A DNA stretch of 64,000 bases from Actinomadura sp. HBU206391 (GTDB taxonomy: Bacteria; Actinomycetota; Actinomycetes; Streptosporangiales; Streptosporangiaceae). Under the pieces are notes generated by a model. The model was not told the DNA's origin and did not search any database. It saw nothing but the letters and a program-made list of their open reading frames with translations. Made by a program: the position numbers and the translations under genes. The stretch is taken from positions 25,648 through 89,647 of the forward strand of contig NZ_JABVEB010000012.1 in assembly GCF_014323665.1 (NCBI RefSeq), written 5' to 3'. The stretch's first letter is position 1. Every line of letters begins with the position of its first letter. Shown in pieces: positions 51,513-59,983 of this stretch.

Positions 51513-51557
51513 CACGGCCGCGCGCCGGGCCCATCAGGGCCTGCCCGCGCGGTCGTG
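51513..51557 (+). terminator. Long two-part hairpin after pepA
   Basis: Arms 51513-51524 and 51546-51557 pair over 12 bp (one G-U); inside, GGCCC and GGGCC form a second 5-bp stem with an ATCA loop. Confidence 0.65.
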
Positions 51558-51583
51558 GCGGTGTCGCGGTCGCATGCCGCCGA

Positions 51584-51610
51584 ACGCTCCCGCGAGCCTG
51601 TACGGAGCGT
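51584..51610 (+). promoter_or_regulatory. Inverted repeat upstream of the mannanase promoter
   Basis: ACGCTCC (51584-51590) and GGAGCGT (51604-51610) form a 7+7 bp dyad with a 13-bp spacer, ending 12 bp before TATGAT (51623-51628), a good -10 element. It covers the expected -35, so it is a candidate operator for a sugar-responsive regulator. Confidence 0.4.
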
Positions 51611-51715
51611 GAGGGGTCTGCCTATGATGTCGGCTACCGCAGAGAGCCGGGTGCTCGTCGGGCTGCATGGGTCAGCCCGCAGGTGTCCTTTCACACGGCT
51701 CTTCTGAGGTAGATC

Positions 51716-53350
51716 ATGAAAAGAGGACTCGCGGTCGCGGGTACTGCACTTCTCGCCCTCCTCGTCTCCATGCTCGTCTCCGTACAACCGGCGCATGCCG
51801 CGGTGGGCCTGCGCGTCAGCGGCGGACGGGTCGTCGAGGCCAACGGCAGCGCGTTCGTGATGCGCGGCGTCAGCCACCCGCACGCCTGGTATTCCAGCCA
51901 GACCGGATCGTTCGCGGACATCAAGTCCCTCGGCGCCAACACCGTGCGGGTGGTGCTGAGCGGCGGCCGCTGGACCGCCAACACCTCCAGTGACGTGGCC
52001 AACGTCATCTCGTTGTGCAAGCAGAACCGGCTCATGTGCGTGCTGGAGAACCACGACACCACCGGGTACGGGGAGCAGAGCGGCGCCTACACGCTCGATC
52101 AGGCCGTCGACCACTGGATCGGTCTGCAGAGCGTGCTCACCGGCCAGGAGAACCACGTCATCATCAACATCGGCAACGAGCCGTTCGGCAACAACAGCGT
52201 GACGCCGGGCTGGCAGGCCGCCACGACGAGCGCGATCACGCGGTTGCGCAATGCCGGGTTCCAGCACCTGATCATGGTGGACGCGCCGAACTGGGGTCAG
52301 GACTGGGCGTTCACCATGCGGGACAGCGCCACCAGCGTCTTCAACAGTGACCCGCAGCGCAACACGGTCTTCTCGATCCACATGTACGGCGTCTTCGACA
52401 CGGCAGCCGAGGTCACCGACTATCTGAACAGGTTCCAGACCGCAGGCCTGCCGCTGGTGGTGGGCGAGTTCGGGCACGACCACTCCGACGGCAACCCGGA
52501 CGAGGACACGATCATGTCGCAGGCGCAGTCCCGCGGCATCGGTTACATCGGCTGGTCATGGAGCGGGAACGGCGGTGGCGTCGAGTACCTCGACATGGTG
52601 ACCAACTTCAACGTCGGCAGCCTCACCTCGTGGGGGCAGCGCATCTTCAACGGAGCCAACGGCATCAGGCAGACGGCGCGCGAGGCCACCATCTACGGCG
52701 GCTCGTCGGCGGACACGACGCCGCCCACCACGCCCGGCACGCCGACCGCTTCGAACGTGACCTCGAGCGGCGCCACCCTGAGCTGGTCGGCGTCGACCGA
52801 CTCGGGCGGCAGCGGGCTCGCCGGCTACAACGTCTACCGGGAGCAGGGCCCGACCGACCCGCAGCTCGGTCAGTCCACCACGAACTCGATCACTCTGACC
52901 GGCCTGAGCGCGAGCACGCAGTATCAGGTCTACGTTCGCGCGAGGGACGGGGCCGGCAACCTGTCCGGCAACTCCAGCCCGGTGACCTTCACCACCACGT
53001 CGGGCGGTGGCGGTGGCGGTGGCACGTGCCGGGTGACCTTCAGCGCGAGTCCCTGGGGGGCCGGTCAGGGCGGGTTCACCGCGTACGTCACGATCACCAA
53101 CACCGGTACGTCGGCCGTCAGCGGCTGGTCGCTCGCGTTCGCGCTGCCCTCCGGGCATGCCTTCCAGCAGGGCTGGTCGGCCACCTGGGCGCCCAGCGCG
53201 CAGAACCTGACCGCGACGAACCTGTCGTGGAACGGCGCTCTCCCCGCGAACGGCGGCTCGACGCAGATCGGCTTCAACGGCACCTGGTCCGGCACCTTCA
53301 CCCGGCCGCTGTCGTTCACGCTGAACGGTTCGGCCTGCACGATCACCTGA
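51716..53350 (+). CDS. Secreted GH5-type mannanase with Fn3 and CBM2 modules
   Basis: The 544-residue protein has a signal peptide (1-28, cut after AHA) and a glycoside hydrolase family 5 catalytic domain (about 30-335). The acid/base Glu is in NIGNEPFG (near 154) and the nucleophile in VVGEFGH (near 250). FVMRGVSHPHAWY and GWSWSGNGGG point to beta-mannanases of subfamily 8. A fibronectin-III domain (about 340-425), a Gly8 linker and a C-terminal family 2 carbohydrate-binding module with conserved Trp and end Cys residues follow. It would degrade plant mannan outside the cell. TATGAT about 90 bp upstream fits a promoter; GAGGTAG is the ribosome site. Confidence 0.93.
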   Translation: MKRGLAVAGTALLALLVSMLVSVQPAHAAVGLRVSGGRVVEANGSAFVMRGVSHPHAWYSSQTGSFADIKSLGANTVRVVLSGGRWTANTSSDVANVISLCKQNRLMCVLENHDTTGYGEQSGAYTLDQAVDHWIGLQSVLTGQENHVIINIGNEPFGNNSVTPGWQAATTSAITRLRNAGFQHLIMVDAPNWGQDWAFTMRDSATSVFNSDPQRNTVFSIHMYGVFDTAAEVTDYLNRFQTAGLPLVVGEFGHDHSDGNPDEDTIMSQAQSRGIGYIGWSWSGNGGGVEYLDMVTNFNVGSLTSWGQRIFNGANGIRQTAREATIYGGSSADTTPPTTPGTPTASNVTSSGATLSWSASTDSGGSGLAGYNVYREQGPTDPQLGQSTTNSITLTGLSASTQYQVYVRARDGAGNLSGNSSPVTFTTTSGGGGGGGTCRVTFSASPWGAGQGGFTAYVTITNTGTSAVSGWSLAFALPSGHAFQQGWSATWAPSAQNLTATNLSWNGALPANGGSTQIGFNGTWSGTFTRPLSFTLNGSACTIT

Positions 53351-53407
53351 CCCGCGGGGTGAATCCGCCGCCTGAATCCGGCGCCTGATCCACGACCGGC
53401 CGGTCCG

Positions 53408-53438
53408 GCGGGCGTCCGCTCCAGTGGCGGACGCCCGC
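53408..53438 (+). terminator. 12-bp perfect hairpin after the mannanase gene
   Basis: GCGGGCGTCCGC and GCGGACGCCCGC flank a 7-nt loop, 57 bp after the stop. Confidence 0.72.
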
Positions 53439-53488
53439 GCGGCCGACGCACGGCCGTACATGTCCTGAGAAATGGTTAGATCGTCGGC

Positions 53489-54127
53489 ATGCAGATGGTG
53501 GAACGGCCGTGGGGTGTGGCCGCCTACGGCGCGGCGAACGCGAAGGCCGCGCCCGACCTCGCACGGATCAGGTTCCGCGTGATCCGGCTGGAACAGACGC
53601 CGTCGCAGGCGTTCGCCTCGGCCAGTGACGCGGTGCGCTCCGTACGGCGGACACTGCGCGATCACGGGGTGTCCGACGCGGCCGTCGAGCGGTCACATTT
53701 CGGGCTCACGAGTTCGTGGGAGTACGGGACGCCCCGCAAGTTCCTCGGTTATGAGTGCAAAGCGTCGTTCGTCGTCGAGTCCGGGGCGCTCGATGAGGTG
53801 CAGTCCCTCCTCGTGGACCTGGTGGCGGCCGGAGCGAACGAGATCGTGGCCGTCGACTTCGACGTGGCGGGGAAGGCCGACCTGCGGGCGGAGGCCCGGC
53901 GGCGGGCGGTCGGCGCCGCTCGGCGCAAGGCCGAGTTGTACGCCGAGGCCGCCGGGGTGCGGCTGGGTGCCGTACTGCACATCGACGATGTCGACCCCGA
54001 GCAGGTCCGCTTCGAGCGTTACCGGGGGCACGGCGGGGGTGATGAGGCGTCACCCGAGGATCTGGCGCCCGGTCACGTCGTCGTGTCGGCGGCAGTGATC
54101 CTCGGATTCTCGATCAGCCGCGACTGA
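53489..54127 (+). CDS. SIMPL-domain (DUF541) protein, apparently cytoplasmic
   Basis: The 212-residue protein matches SIMPL: GVAAYGAANAKAAPDLARIR, LRDHGVSDAAVERSHFGLTS, GYECKASFVVESGALDEVQS, ARRRAVGAARRKAELYAEAA. Most family members are exported, but here there is no signal peptide or lipobox, so it is probably cytoplasmic. The ATG follows TTAGAT by 7 nt and lacks a Shine-Dalgarno. Its last 14 bp overlap the convergent CU044_5270-type gene. Function unknown. Confidence 0.87.
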   Translation: MQMVERPWGVAAYGAANAKAAPDLARIRFRVIRLEQTPSQAFASASDAVRSVRRTLRDHGVSDAAVERSHFGLTSSWEYGTPRKFLGYECKASFVVESGALDEVQSLLVDLVAAGANEIVAVDFDVAGKADLRAEARRRAVGAARRKAELYAEAAGVRLGAVLHIDDVDPEQVRFERYRGHGGGDEASPEDLAPGHVVVSAAVILGFSISRD

Positions 54128-55022
54128 CGCGGGCGGGGAAGGTGACCAGGGCGGGCGCTTTCTCCCCATGGGGGAATTGACCCGGCTCGTCTACCACGCT
54201 CACGTTGGTGATCACTCTCCAGTGGCGGACATTCCACGAGTTGTTGGGACCGTCGACGTAAGTGCCCCCAGCGCCGTGGTAGGTGCGTGCGTCGTGGGAG
54301 AAGTATTCGTGGTAGCTGCCGCCGAGGCTGTTCCTCTTGCTGAGCCTGATGGACGGCCGGCCGAGGGGATCCTTGACGTTCCGGATGATGCGCTCTCCGG
54401 GAACCATGGTCATCGCCTGGAAAACCGCCAGCACCCTTTCGGGAGAGGTCAGAGGGTTCGCGGCGACGCTCTCGAGGATGCCGACGGCCTGGTCGTCCCT
54501 GGGTTCGCCGTTGGTCCGGCCCGAGTTGATGGCCTTCGCGGCCAGGCTGCGGGCGCGGGCGAGCATCTGGGTGGGGTCGCTCGGGAAGGTCCTGACGTCG
54601 TACTCGGGATCGATGTGACGCGTCGGCTGCTGCATCAGCCGGAACTTTCCGTCGCCGTCCGGAAAAGCGTCGTACATGGGCCCTGGACGGATTGGAACCC
54701 ACCTGTACACAGTCTTATTCTCTTTCTCGCCGTTGGTTTCGGAGAAGCTGCGTTCCTTGACGAAGTAGTACTGATCGAGCCGCGGGCCGGGGGTGGCGGA
54801 CGGCGTGGCGGCCGGCCGGCGCGGCGGCTCCGGTGCCACCACCATGGACACGGCGATCACAGCGGCCACCGTCATGGCGGCGAGGAGGGGAACGGCGAGA
54901 AAGGGCAGCCCGCGCCACCTGCGGCGCCCCGCGATGGCCTTCTCCCACGCCTCCCGGCTGGGCTCGATCGTGTTCGCCTTCGCGTGCAATGCCGCTCGCA
55001 GTCGCTCCTCTACGTCCGTCAT
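54114..55022 (-). CDS. CU044_5270-type membrane protein, partner of ECF sigma
   Basis: The 302-residue protein has a cytoplasmic N-terminus (MTDVEERLRAALHAKANTIE), one membrane helix (LPFLAVPLLAAMTVAAVIAV, near 39-62) and an external domain (YYFVKERSFSETNGEKENKT, IDPEYDVRTFPSDPTQMLAR, GERIIRNVKDPLGRPSIRLS). The layout is that of CU044_5270 proteins encoded next to ECF sigma factors, which may act as anti-sigma factors. No zinc-binding anti-sigma motif (HxxxCxxC) is seen. Its ATG overlaps the sigma gene stop (ATGA). Confidence 0.85.
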   Translation of the reverse strand: MTDVEERLRAALHAKANTIEPSREAWEKAIAGRRRWRGLPFLAVPLLAAMTVAAVIAVSMVVAPEPPRRPAATPSATPGPRLDQYYFVKERSFSETNGEKENKTVYRWVPIRPGPMYDAFPDGDGKFRLMQQPTRHIDPEYDVRTFPSDPTQMLARARSLAAKAINSGRTNGEPRDDQAVGILESVAANPLTSPERVLAVFQAMTMVPGERIIRNVKDPLGRPSIRLSKRNSLGGSYHEYFSHDARTYHGAGGTYVDGPNNSWNVRHWRVITNVSVVDEPGQFPHGEKAPALVTFPARVSRG

Positions 55023-55525
55023 CGCTTCTCCTCCAGCGTCCGGGTCAGCGCGGCGATGCCACGGCTGGTGTGCGTCTTCACGGTGCCGGTCGAAACGCCC
55101 ATCGCCTCGGCTATCTCCTGCTCGCTCAGGTCATGCCAATACCGGAGCGTCAGGGCTTCGCGCTGTCGCGCGGGCAACTGCGCCAGCGCGGCCAGGACCT
55201 CCCGATGATCTTCATGGAGCAGCGCCGTCTGCTCGGACGATGCCTCCTGCTGTACGGCCGGTGCGCGCAGCCTGGCGACACGCAGGTGCCGATGCCGGTT
55301 GCGCACCAGGTTGCAGACGGTGGCTCGCAGGTACGGGAGCGCCGCCTGCGGATCCCGCAGCTTTCGCTGTCGCCGGTGCAGCCGCGCGAACGCCTCCTGC
55401 GCGACGTCCTCCGGATCGTCGGCCCCGAGCAGTGCCGCCAGGCGGACCATACGCGTGAAGTGTCCCCGGTACAGCTCGGCCACGAGCGGCTCCGGCGCGG
55501 CGGCCGTGTCACGTGCGGTGCCCAT
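55019..55525 (-). CDS. ECF-subfamily RNA polymerase sigma factor
   Basis: The 168-residue protein has sigma region 2 (ELYRGHFTRMVRLAALLGAD, DPEDVAQEAFARLHRRQRKL) and region 4 (LAQLPARQREALTLRYWHDL, SEQEIAEAMGVSTGTVKTHT). It is SigE-type and coupled to the CU044_5270-like gene. ATG 55525 is used; an in-frame GTG (55528) directly precedes it. Upstream, AAC-N17-GTC (55537-55559) resembles an ECF promoter, so it may control itself. Confidence 0.92.
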   Translation of the reverse strand: MGTARDTAAAPEPLVAELYRGHFTRMVRLAALLGADDPEDVAQEAFARLHRRQRKLRDPQAALPYLRATVCNLVRNRHRHLRVARLRAPAVQQEASSEQTALLHEDHREVLAALAQLPARQREALTLRYWHDLSEQEIAEAMGVSTGTVKTHTSRGIAALTRTLEEKR

Positions 55526-55532
55526 CACGACT

Positions 55533-55562
55533 GTAAGACACCTTCCGGCCGACGAGGTTGAC
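55533..55562 (-). promoter_or_regulatory. Candidate ECF-type autoregulatory promoter
   Basis: On the minus strand GTCAAC (55557-55562) and GTCTTAC (55533-55539) place AAC and GTC 17 bp apart, the usual ECF -35/-10 layout. The -10 part is very close to the start, so the mRNA would be nearly leaderless. Confidence 0.35.
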
Positions 55563-55893
55563 AGCGTCCGGCCGCTATTTCGGGTGTCGTCGGGGGCTGG
55601 GCGCTCCTCGTGAAGTCCATGTCCAACCGGTGCCGGGCCATGGGTTTGGGCGGATATCGACTTTGGTCTAGGCGGAGTGGCTCTCCGGCCGACGCCTCGG
55701 CAGGGCCGGATCGGACAGGCTCATGTGCAGGCCCGGTCACGCACACGCGGCGGGAGGGTGAGAGGGGGTCCTGCGCGGGCCGGACGCGGGCCGCGTGAAC
55801 GCATGGACCGCACCAGCCGCAATCCATGAACCGCACCGGTCGCACAGCCGGGCGAGCCGAATGAGCCGATGAGCCGCGAGAGGAAGTCTGCCG
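55563..55893. other. 330-bp region without a gene
   Basis: Between the sigma gene and the YqeB-like gene no convincing frame exists on either strand. It must hold the promoter of the gene at 55894; GAGAGGAAG just before that ATG is its ribosome site. I see several short GC-rich inverted repeats but none stands out. Confidence 0.5.
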
Positions 55894-56604
55894 ATGAAGC
55901 CGGGTAAGGGGACGAAGGGCGACGCGACCGTCGTCGCCGAGCCGATGGAGGAGCAGATCCTCGTCTGGGTGCTCTTCCCCGTGCTCGGCGCCGGCGCCGG
56001 GTGGCTGATCAAGCTCATGGCGGGCTGGCTGGCGGACCTTCCGTTCGCGCCGTTCCAACGGGGCCTGGAGTTCCTGGCGTCCTCGCCCGAGCCCGAGGCC
56101 ACGCTCGGTTCTCTCGTGGTGGGCGGTCTCGCGGGGCTCGCGTTCGCCGGTGTCGCCGCGTGGGAGCGGCTCACCGTCACCGTCACCGGTGATGCGGTCG
56201 CGTTGCGATCCCGCGGCACTACCCAGGAGGTCACGCGAGCGTCGGTCAGCGCCGTGTTCCATGACGAGAAGCGGCTGGTGCTGCTCGGCACGGTGACCGA
56301 GGAGCTGGTGAGGGAGGGCTCCGACCTGAAGGCCGACCGGCTCAGGGACGCCTTCCTGCGCCATGGATATCCGTGGCAAGAGGGCGGTGACCCGTACGCC
56401 GGCGACTACCGGCGCTGGGTCGAGGACCTACCCGGTCTGCCGTCGGGGGCCAACGCGCTGCTCAAGGCACGCGGACGAGCGCTCGAAAGAAGCGATACCG
56501 ACGATGCGCGGCAGCTCCGCACGGAGCTGGCCGGCCTCGGCGTCGTCGTACGCGACGAGAAGAAGCATCAGTTCTGGCGGCTCACCGACCAGTTCCCGCG
56601 CTGA
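55894..56604 (+). CDS. YqeB-like membrane protein
   Basis: The 236-residue protein has two membrane helices (ILVWVLFPVLGAGAGWLIKL and LGSLVVGGLAGLAFAGVAAW), a small domain like a PH or SH3 barrel (RLTVTVTGDAVALRSRGTTQ, VTRASVSAVFHDEKRLVLLG) and a helical tail (YPWQEGGDPYAGDYRRWVED, LKARGRALERSDTDDARQLR). The pattern matches YqeB-type proteins of Bacillus and actinomycetes, whose function is not known. It converges on a TetR gene. Confidence 0.8.
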   Translation: MKPGKGTKGDATVVAEPMEEQILVWVLFPVLGAGAGWLIKLMAGWLADLPFAPFQRGLEFLASSPEPEATLGSLVVGGLAGLAFAGVAAWERLTVTVTGDAVALRSRGTTQEVTRASVSAVFHDEKRLVLLGTVTEELVREGSDLKADRLRDAFLRHGYPWQEGGDPYAGDYRRWVEDLPGLPSGANALLKARGRALERSDTDDARQLRTELAGLGVVVRDEKKHQFWRLTDQFPR

Positions 56605-56634
56605 CCTGGCCGGCGCTGACCGGGCCGACGCCGG

Positions 56635-57246
56635 TCAGCCCGCCGGGGGCGGCGGGAGCGGTTTGAGGATCGCGACGAGGATGTCGTCGGCCCGGTCGAT
56701 GACCTGTGCGGTGTCGTACCCACGGGCGAGTGAGGTCTCCATCATTCCGTGGAGGCCGTGGAGGATGAAGTCGACGCTGAACTCCACGTTGGTGACGGCG
56801 AGCCGGCCCGACCGGGCCCCCTCCTCGACCAGTGCGAGAAGTTCGGCCCTGATGGGTCCGAGCTGGTCGTCCTCCCCGCCCCCGGCCTCGTGGAACAGCA
56901 GGGAGACCAGCCGGGCGTTGGCCATGCCGAACGCGAACATGCCGCCGATGAAACGGCGCACCCGGTCGATCGCCGGAGCGTCAGGTTCCGATGACGATCG
57001 CCGTCCGGCGTCGACCGTCTGGTCGGTGTAGCGCGCGCGCAACGCCGTGAGTATCTGGGCCTTCGACGCGAAGTACTCGTAGACGGTCCCTTTGCCGAGC
57101 CCGGCCTCGGCGGCGATGGCGTCGATCGTCGCGTCGAGCCCGTCCCGCAGGAACACACGGGCCGCCGCGTCCAGGATCTGCGCGGGTCGCTGGGCCGGCG
57201 CACGCCCTGCTCGTGCGCGCTTGGGGATCGCTGGAGAGTCCTTCAT
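56635..57246 (-). CDS. TetR-family repressor, divergent to siderophore-interacting gene
   Basis: The 203-residue protein has an N-terminal TetR helix-turn-helix (ILDAAARVFLRDGLDATIDA, IAAEAGLGKGTVYEYFASKA) and a helical ligand domain. TATGCT (minus strand, + coordinates 57256-57261) lies 9 nt before its ATG. Three copies of ACCGAC-N5-GTCGGT in the 190-bp intergenic region are probable operators, so it likely controls itself and the gene at 57438. The ligand is unknown; iron-linked or xenobiotic signals are possible. Confidence 0.92.
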   Translation of the reverse strand: MKDSPAIPKRARAGRAPAQRPAQILDAAARVFLRDGLDATIDAIAAEAGLGKGTVYEYFASKAQILTALRARYTDQTVDAGRRSSSEPDAPAIDRVRRFIGGMFAFGMANARLVSLLFHEAGGGEDDQLGPIRAELLALVEEGARSGRLAVTNVEFSVDFILHGLHGMMETSLARGYDTAQVIDRADDILVAILKPLPPPPAG

Positions 57247-57276
57247 CGCGCTTGCAGCATAGACCCCGTCTTGACA

Positions 57277-57293
57277 ACCGACCAGCAGTCGGT
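57277..57293. promoter_or_regulatory. TetR operator 1, ACCGAC-N5-GTCGGT
   Basis: A 17-bp dyad directly follows TTGACA (57271-57276), a -35 element on the plus strand, so it fills the whole spacer of that putative promoter and also lies just upstream of the tetR -10. Confidence 0.65.
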
Positions 57294-57308
57294 AAGCCTG
57301 AGGACGTT

Positions 57309-57329
57309 ACCGACCGACGGTCGGTCGGT
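57309..57329. promoter_or_regulatory. TetR operator 2, two overlapping ACCGAC-N5-GTCGGT sites
   Basis: A 21-bp perfect odd palindrome (10-bp arms around G57319) contains the 17-bp site twice, at 57309 and 57313, offset by 4 bp. This allows two dimers to bind staggered, as in cooperative TetR proteins. Confidence 0.7.
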
Positions 57330-57437
57330 TGATAAATCGGCCACCTCGGCGGGCGGGTCCCGCAGGACCTTCCCGTCCGTCCTCGGCAAGTACCTCTTCA
57401 TCTCCTCCCTCTTCATTTCCGCGAATCAGGAGCAGGC

Positions 57438-58190
57438 GTGCGACATCCACTGGAGCTGGTCTTCATCCGAGGCGTCGTCGAAGAGATCGAGCCGATCACC
57501 AGCCGAATGCGGCGGATCCGCATCGCGAGCGGGCAACTGCGCGACGTGCACTGGTCTCCGGGACAACACGTGCGGCTCACCGTCACGCCGCCCACTCGCT
57601 GGCTGCGCGATCCCCGCGACGCCCGCAGGAGCTACTCGGTCTGGCATCTGGATCGCGAGCACGGAAACCTGGATCTGTGCGTCCTCGACCACGGCGAGGG
57701 GCCGGGTGCGCAGTGGGCCAAGACGGCGTACGTCGGCCGGCCGGTCACCATGTCACGTCCGGAAGGCCGCCTCACCCTGCGCGAAGCGCCGTACCACCTG
57801 TTCGCCGGCGACGAGACCGCGGCGGTCGCCTTCGGGGCGATGCTGCGGGCCCTCCCGGCCGACGCCGCGGTGCACGGAGTTCTGGAGACCGACGCCCCTG
57901 ACGGCGAGGTGCCGCTGCCCCGGCCGCACCGGCTGCCGTGGATACACCGGGGGGACGACGACGCTGACGCCGAGACCGAGAACGCGCGGCCGGCCGCTGC
58001 CGAGCGGACACCGCTCGTCGAGGCGGTCCGGGCGCTTCGGCTACCGCGACGACCGGGCATCGCCTATCTGGCCGGGCACGCGTCCGACTGCCAGGCCGTC
58101 CAACGGCACCTGCTGCACGAACGCGGCTGGTCCCGCCGCGACATCGTCGTGAAGCCCTTCTGGGCACCGGGCAAACGCGGCCTCGAGTAG
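57438..58190 (+). CDS. Siderophore-interacting FAD-binding protein
   Basis: The 250-residue protein has the SIP pattern: ITSRMRRIRIASGQL, WSPGQHVRLTVTPP, RRSYSVWHLD, GPGAQWAKTAYVGRPVTMSR, FAGDETAAVAFGAMLRALP and the terminal KPFWAPGKRGLE, all ViuB/FscN-like. It would reduce ferric siderophores with NAD(P)H to free iron. The GTG start has AGGAG 6 nt upstream. The divergent TetR and three operator sites probably control it. No siderophore synthesis or uptake gene lies nearby. Confidence 0.9.
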   Translation: MRHPLELVFIRGVVEEIEPITSRMRRIRIASGQLRDVHWSPGQHVRLTVTPPTRWLRDPRDARRSYSVWHLDREHGNLDLCVLDHGEGPGAQWAKTAYVGRPVTMSRPEGRLTLREAPYHLFAGDETAAVAFGAMLRALPADAAVHGVLETDAPDGEVPLPRPHRLPWIHRGDDDADAETENARPAAAERTPLVEAVRALRLPRRPGIAYLAGHASDCQAVQRHLLHERGWSRRDIVVKPFWAPGKRGLE

Positions 58191-58197
58191 CGGCCCG

Positions 58198-59316
58198 CTA
58201 TCGGACGCCGGCGCGAAGCCGCAGGCGTGAGGAGCCGAAGGCGAGAAAATCACGAGCCAAGCCCCACTGGTGCATCACGACGAAGACCGAATGATCCTCG
58301 TGTTCGGCCCGTGTGCTCGGCCATTCCCAGTCGTAGGGGTCGCGTAGGTTGACCCGCGTCGTGACCTCGTAACGCCACGGTGCGCCTGGCTCGTTCGATG
58401 GCCATACCGTGACCTGGCCGGTCTGGTTGTAGTTGATACCGCCCAGGGCTCGCCACCAGTCGTCGCTGTCCTTCTTCTTGTCCCGCTGCGTCCAGTGGTC
58501 CCACGACGTGTTGACCGGAAAGGTGACCGGCTCGGTGGTTCTGGAAGCGCGGGCCCTCTTGATCGCTAGACGTCCGAGCGCGGCCTGGTCCTCGGCGACG
58601 TCGGCGGCGAAGCCGGGCACGTCTGCGAGAAACCGATCGACGTCCTGTCGCAGTGGGGTTCCGCTGTTGCCGAGGAAGTGCAGCAAGTTGCGGGAGGCGT
58701 GCGGACTGGACTTCTGAGCGAGCTTGGCCACGTCCCAGAGCGTCGCGTGGAGGCTGAACAGACCGGGAAGCATGAACGGATCAGCCTGGTCGAGGTGCCA
58801 CGGCCCAGAACCGCCGTCCTGTCTGGTGAATGCCGGTTGCGTCGGCTCCCTGACGGTCAGTCCGCTGACCGGAGCACCGAGCGGCGAGCCGGGTTGAGGG
58901 CCGCCCGCAGCGATCATCGGAGGGAACATCTCCTGCTCGCTCGGACGGCTCCATCGATAGCGCGCGATCGCATCGGTCCAGCGAAGATCCTCCGGGGCTG
59001 TCGCCGCCGGGGAGCCGCCGGCCGCCGGACCCTGCCGTGCCGCGGCCGCGGTCGGAGCCGCGGTCGGCATCACGGTCGGGCCTCCGGTCGGGACAGCGGC
59101 GGGGATCGTGGCGCGCACCGGGGCGGGAGCGGCGGTTCGGCAGGGGGCCTCCGGCTGCGCGACCCCGCACACGGCGGACCCGATCCCGTTGGCGACCGTA
59201 AGGCCGACCCCCGACTGGACGATCGCCCCGGCGAGGGCCGCGACCAGCATCGTCGCGGCGAGATAGCCGGTCGCGCCCTCACCTCCGTCGCCACGCCGGT
59301 GAGCGCCGAGGACCAT
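58198..59316 (-). CDS. Membrane-anchored protein with a toxin-type C-terminal pattern
   Basis: The 372-residue protein has a short cytoplasmic start, one membrane helix (YLAATMLVAALAGAIVQSGV), a Pro/Ala/Thr-rich stalk (about 50-105) and a folded external domain. The end reads GQVTVWPSNEPGAPWRYEVT, NLRDPYDWEWPS, MHQWGLARDF, a pattern I associate with actinobacterial polymorphic-toxin-like secreted proteins; this is weak. Function unknown. ATG 59316 has TACTGT 6 nt upstream. No immunity-type gene follows. Confidence 0.7.
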   Translation of the reverse strand: MVLGAHRRGDGGEGATGYLAATMLVAALAGAIVQSGVGLTVANGIGSAVCGVAQPEAPCRTAAPAPVRATIPAAVPTGGPTVMPTAAPTAAAARQGPAAGGSPAATAPEDLRWTDAIARYRWSRPSEQEMFPPMIAAGGPQPGSPLGAPVSGLTVREPTQPAFTRQDGGSGPWHLDQADPFMLPGLFSLHATLWDVAKLAQKSSPHASRNLLHFLGNSGTPLRQDVDRFLADVPGFAADVAEDQAALGRLAIKRARASRTTEPVTFPVNTSWDHWTQRDKKKDSDDWWRALGGINYNQTGQVTVWPSNEPGAPWRYEVTTRVNLRDPYDWEWPSTRAEHEDHSVFVVMHQWGLARDFLAFGSSRLRLRAGVR

Positions 59317-59322
59317 GGCCGC

Positions 59323-59328
59323 ACAGTA
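59323..59328 (-). promoter_or_regulatory. -10 hexamer TACTGT for the leaderless gene at 59316
   Basis: On the minus strand TACTGT is followed by 6 nt and the ATG. Confidence 0.5.
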
Positions 59329-59469
59329 GCCATCGGTTCAACCGGGCCGTCAGGGCCCAAAGACCCAACGGAGGCCTCAACCTCGACCTCGGACTCCGCC
59401 GCGGACCTCGACCAGTAGGGTCCTGGGCCGCTCGGAACCGCGGCGCGCGGGACGGAGGATGATGGCCGC

Positions 59470-59928
59470 GTGGACATTCGTATCGAGGCCTCGGATCTGC
59501 CGGGTCGTACGTGCGGCCCGGGTGGCGACTTCCCGGGCTACACCGACATCCACGTCGGCGTCCAGCGACGGGAACGACCCGGCGAACTGCTCGACCTGCA
59601 CGCCGGCGACGCGCCCTCGGCGGTCTGGACGTTGGAGTGCGCCACGGCCCCGGGCCCGGCCGGCACCGACATCAAGGGCCGGTACATCCAGGGGCGTCCC
59701 GGCGGGCGGTTCATCTACCTGTCCTGGGGCTCGGTGGACGATGCCGGAGGCTTCCACATGTTCCGGCGGGCGAAACTGATGCTGGACGGCATCGATGCGG
59801 ACGTGATCGAGGCCGCGGTGCGCTCGGGGCTGCTGCTCGCGCGGCTCGGGCTCACCGACGGGAAAGGGCAGCCGCTGTGCGCCGCCGTGCGGCCACCGGT
59901 CGTCGAGTGGTCCGCAGGCTCTTCCTGA
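59470..59928 (+). CDS. DUF5990 family protein
   Basis: The 152-residue cytoplasmic protein matches DUF5990 (DIRIEASDLPGRTCGPGGDF, YTDIHVGVQRRERPGELLDL, GRYIQGRPGGRFIYLSWG, FRRAKLMLDGIDADVIEAAV). GTG 59470 has GGAGGATG upstream at a rather long distance. It stands alone between two minus-strand genes. Function unknown. Confidence 0.8.
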   Translation: MDIRIEASDLPGRTCGPGGDFPGYTDIHVGVQRRERPGELLDLHAGDAPSAVWTLECATAPGPAGTDIKGRYIQGRPGGRFIYLSWGSVDDAGGFHMFRRAKLMLDGIDADVIEAAVRSGLLLARLGLTDGKGQPLCAAVRPPVVEWSAGSS

Positions 59929-59983
59929 CGGGAGCCACAGAGACCGACGAACCCCTGCGACTCCGTCGTCCGGCGTCCGGCGT

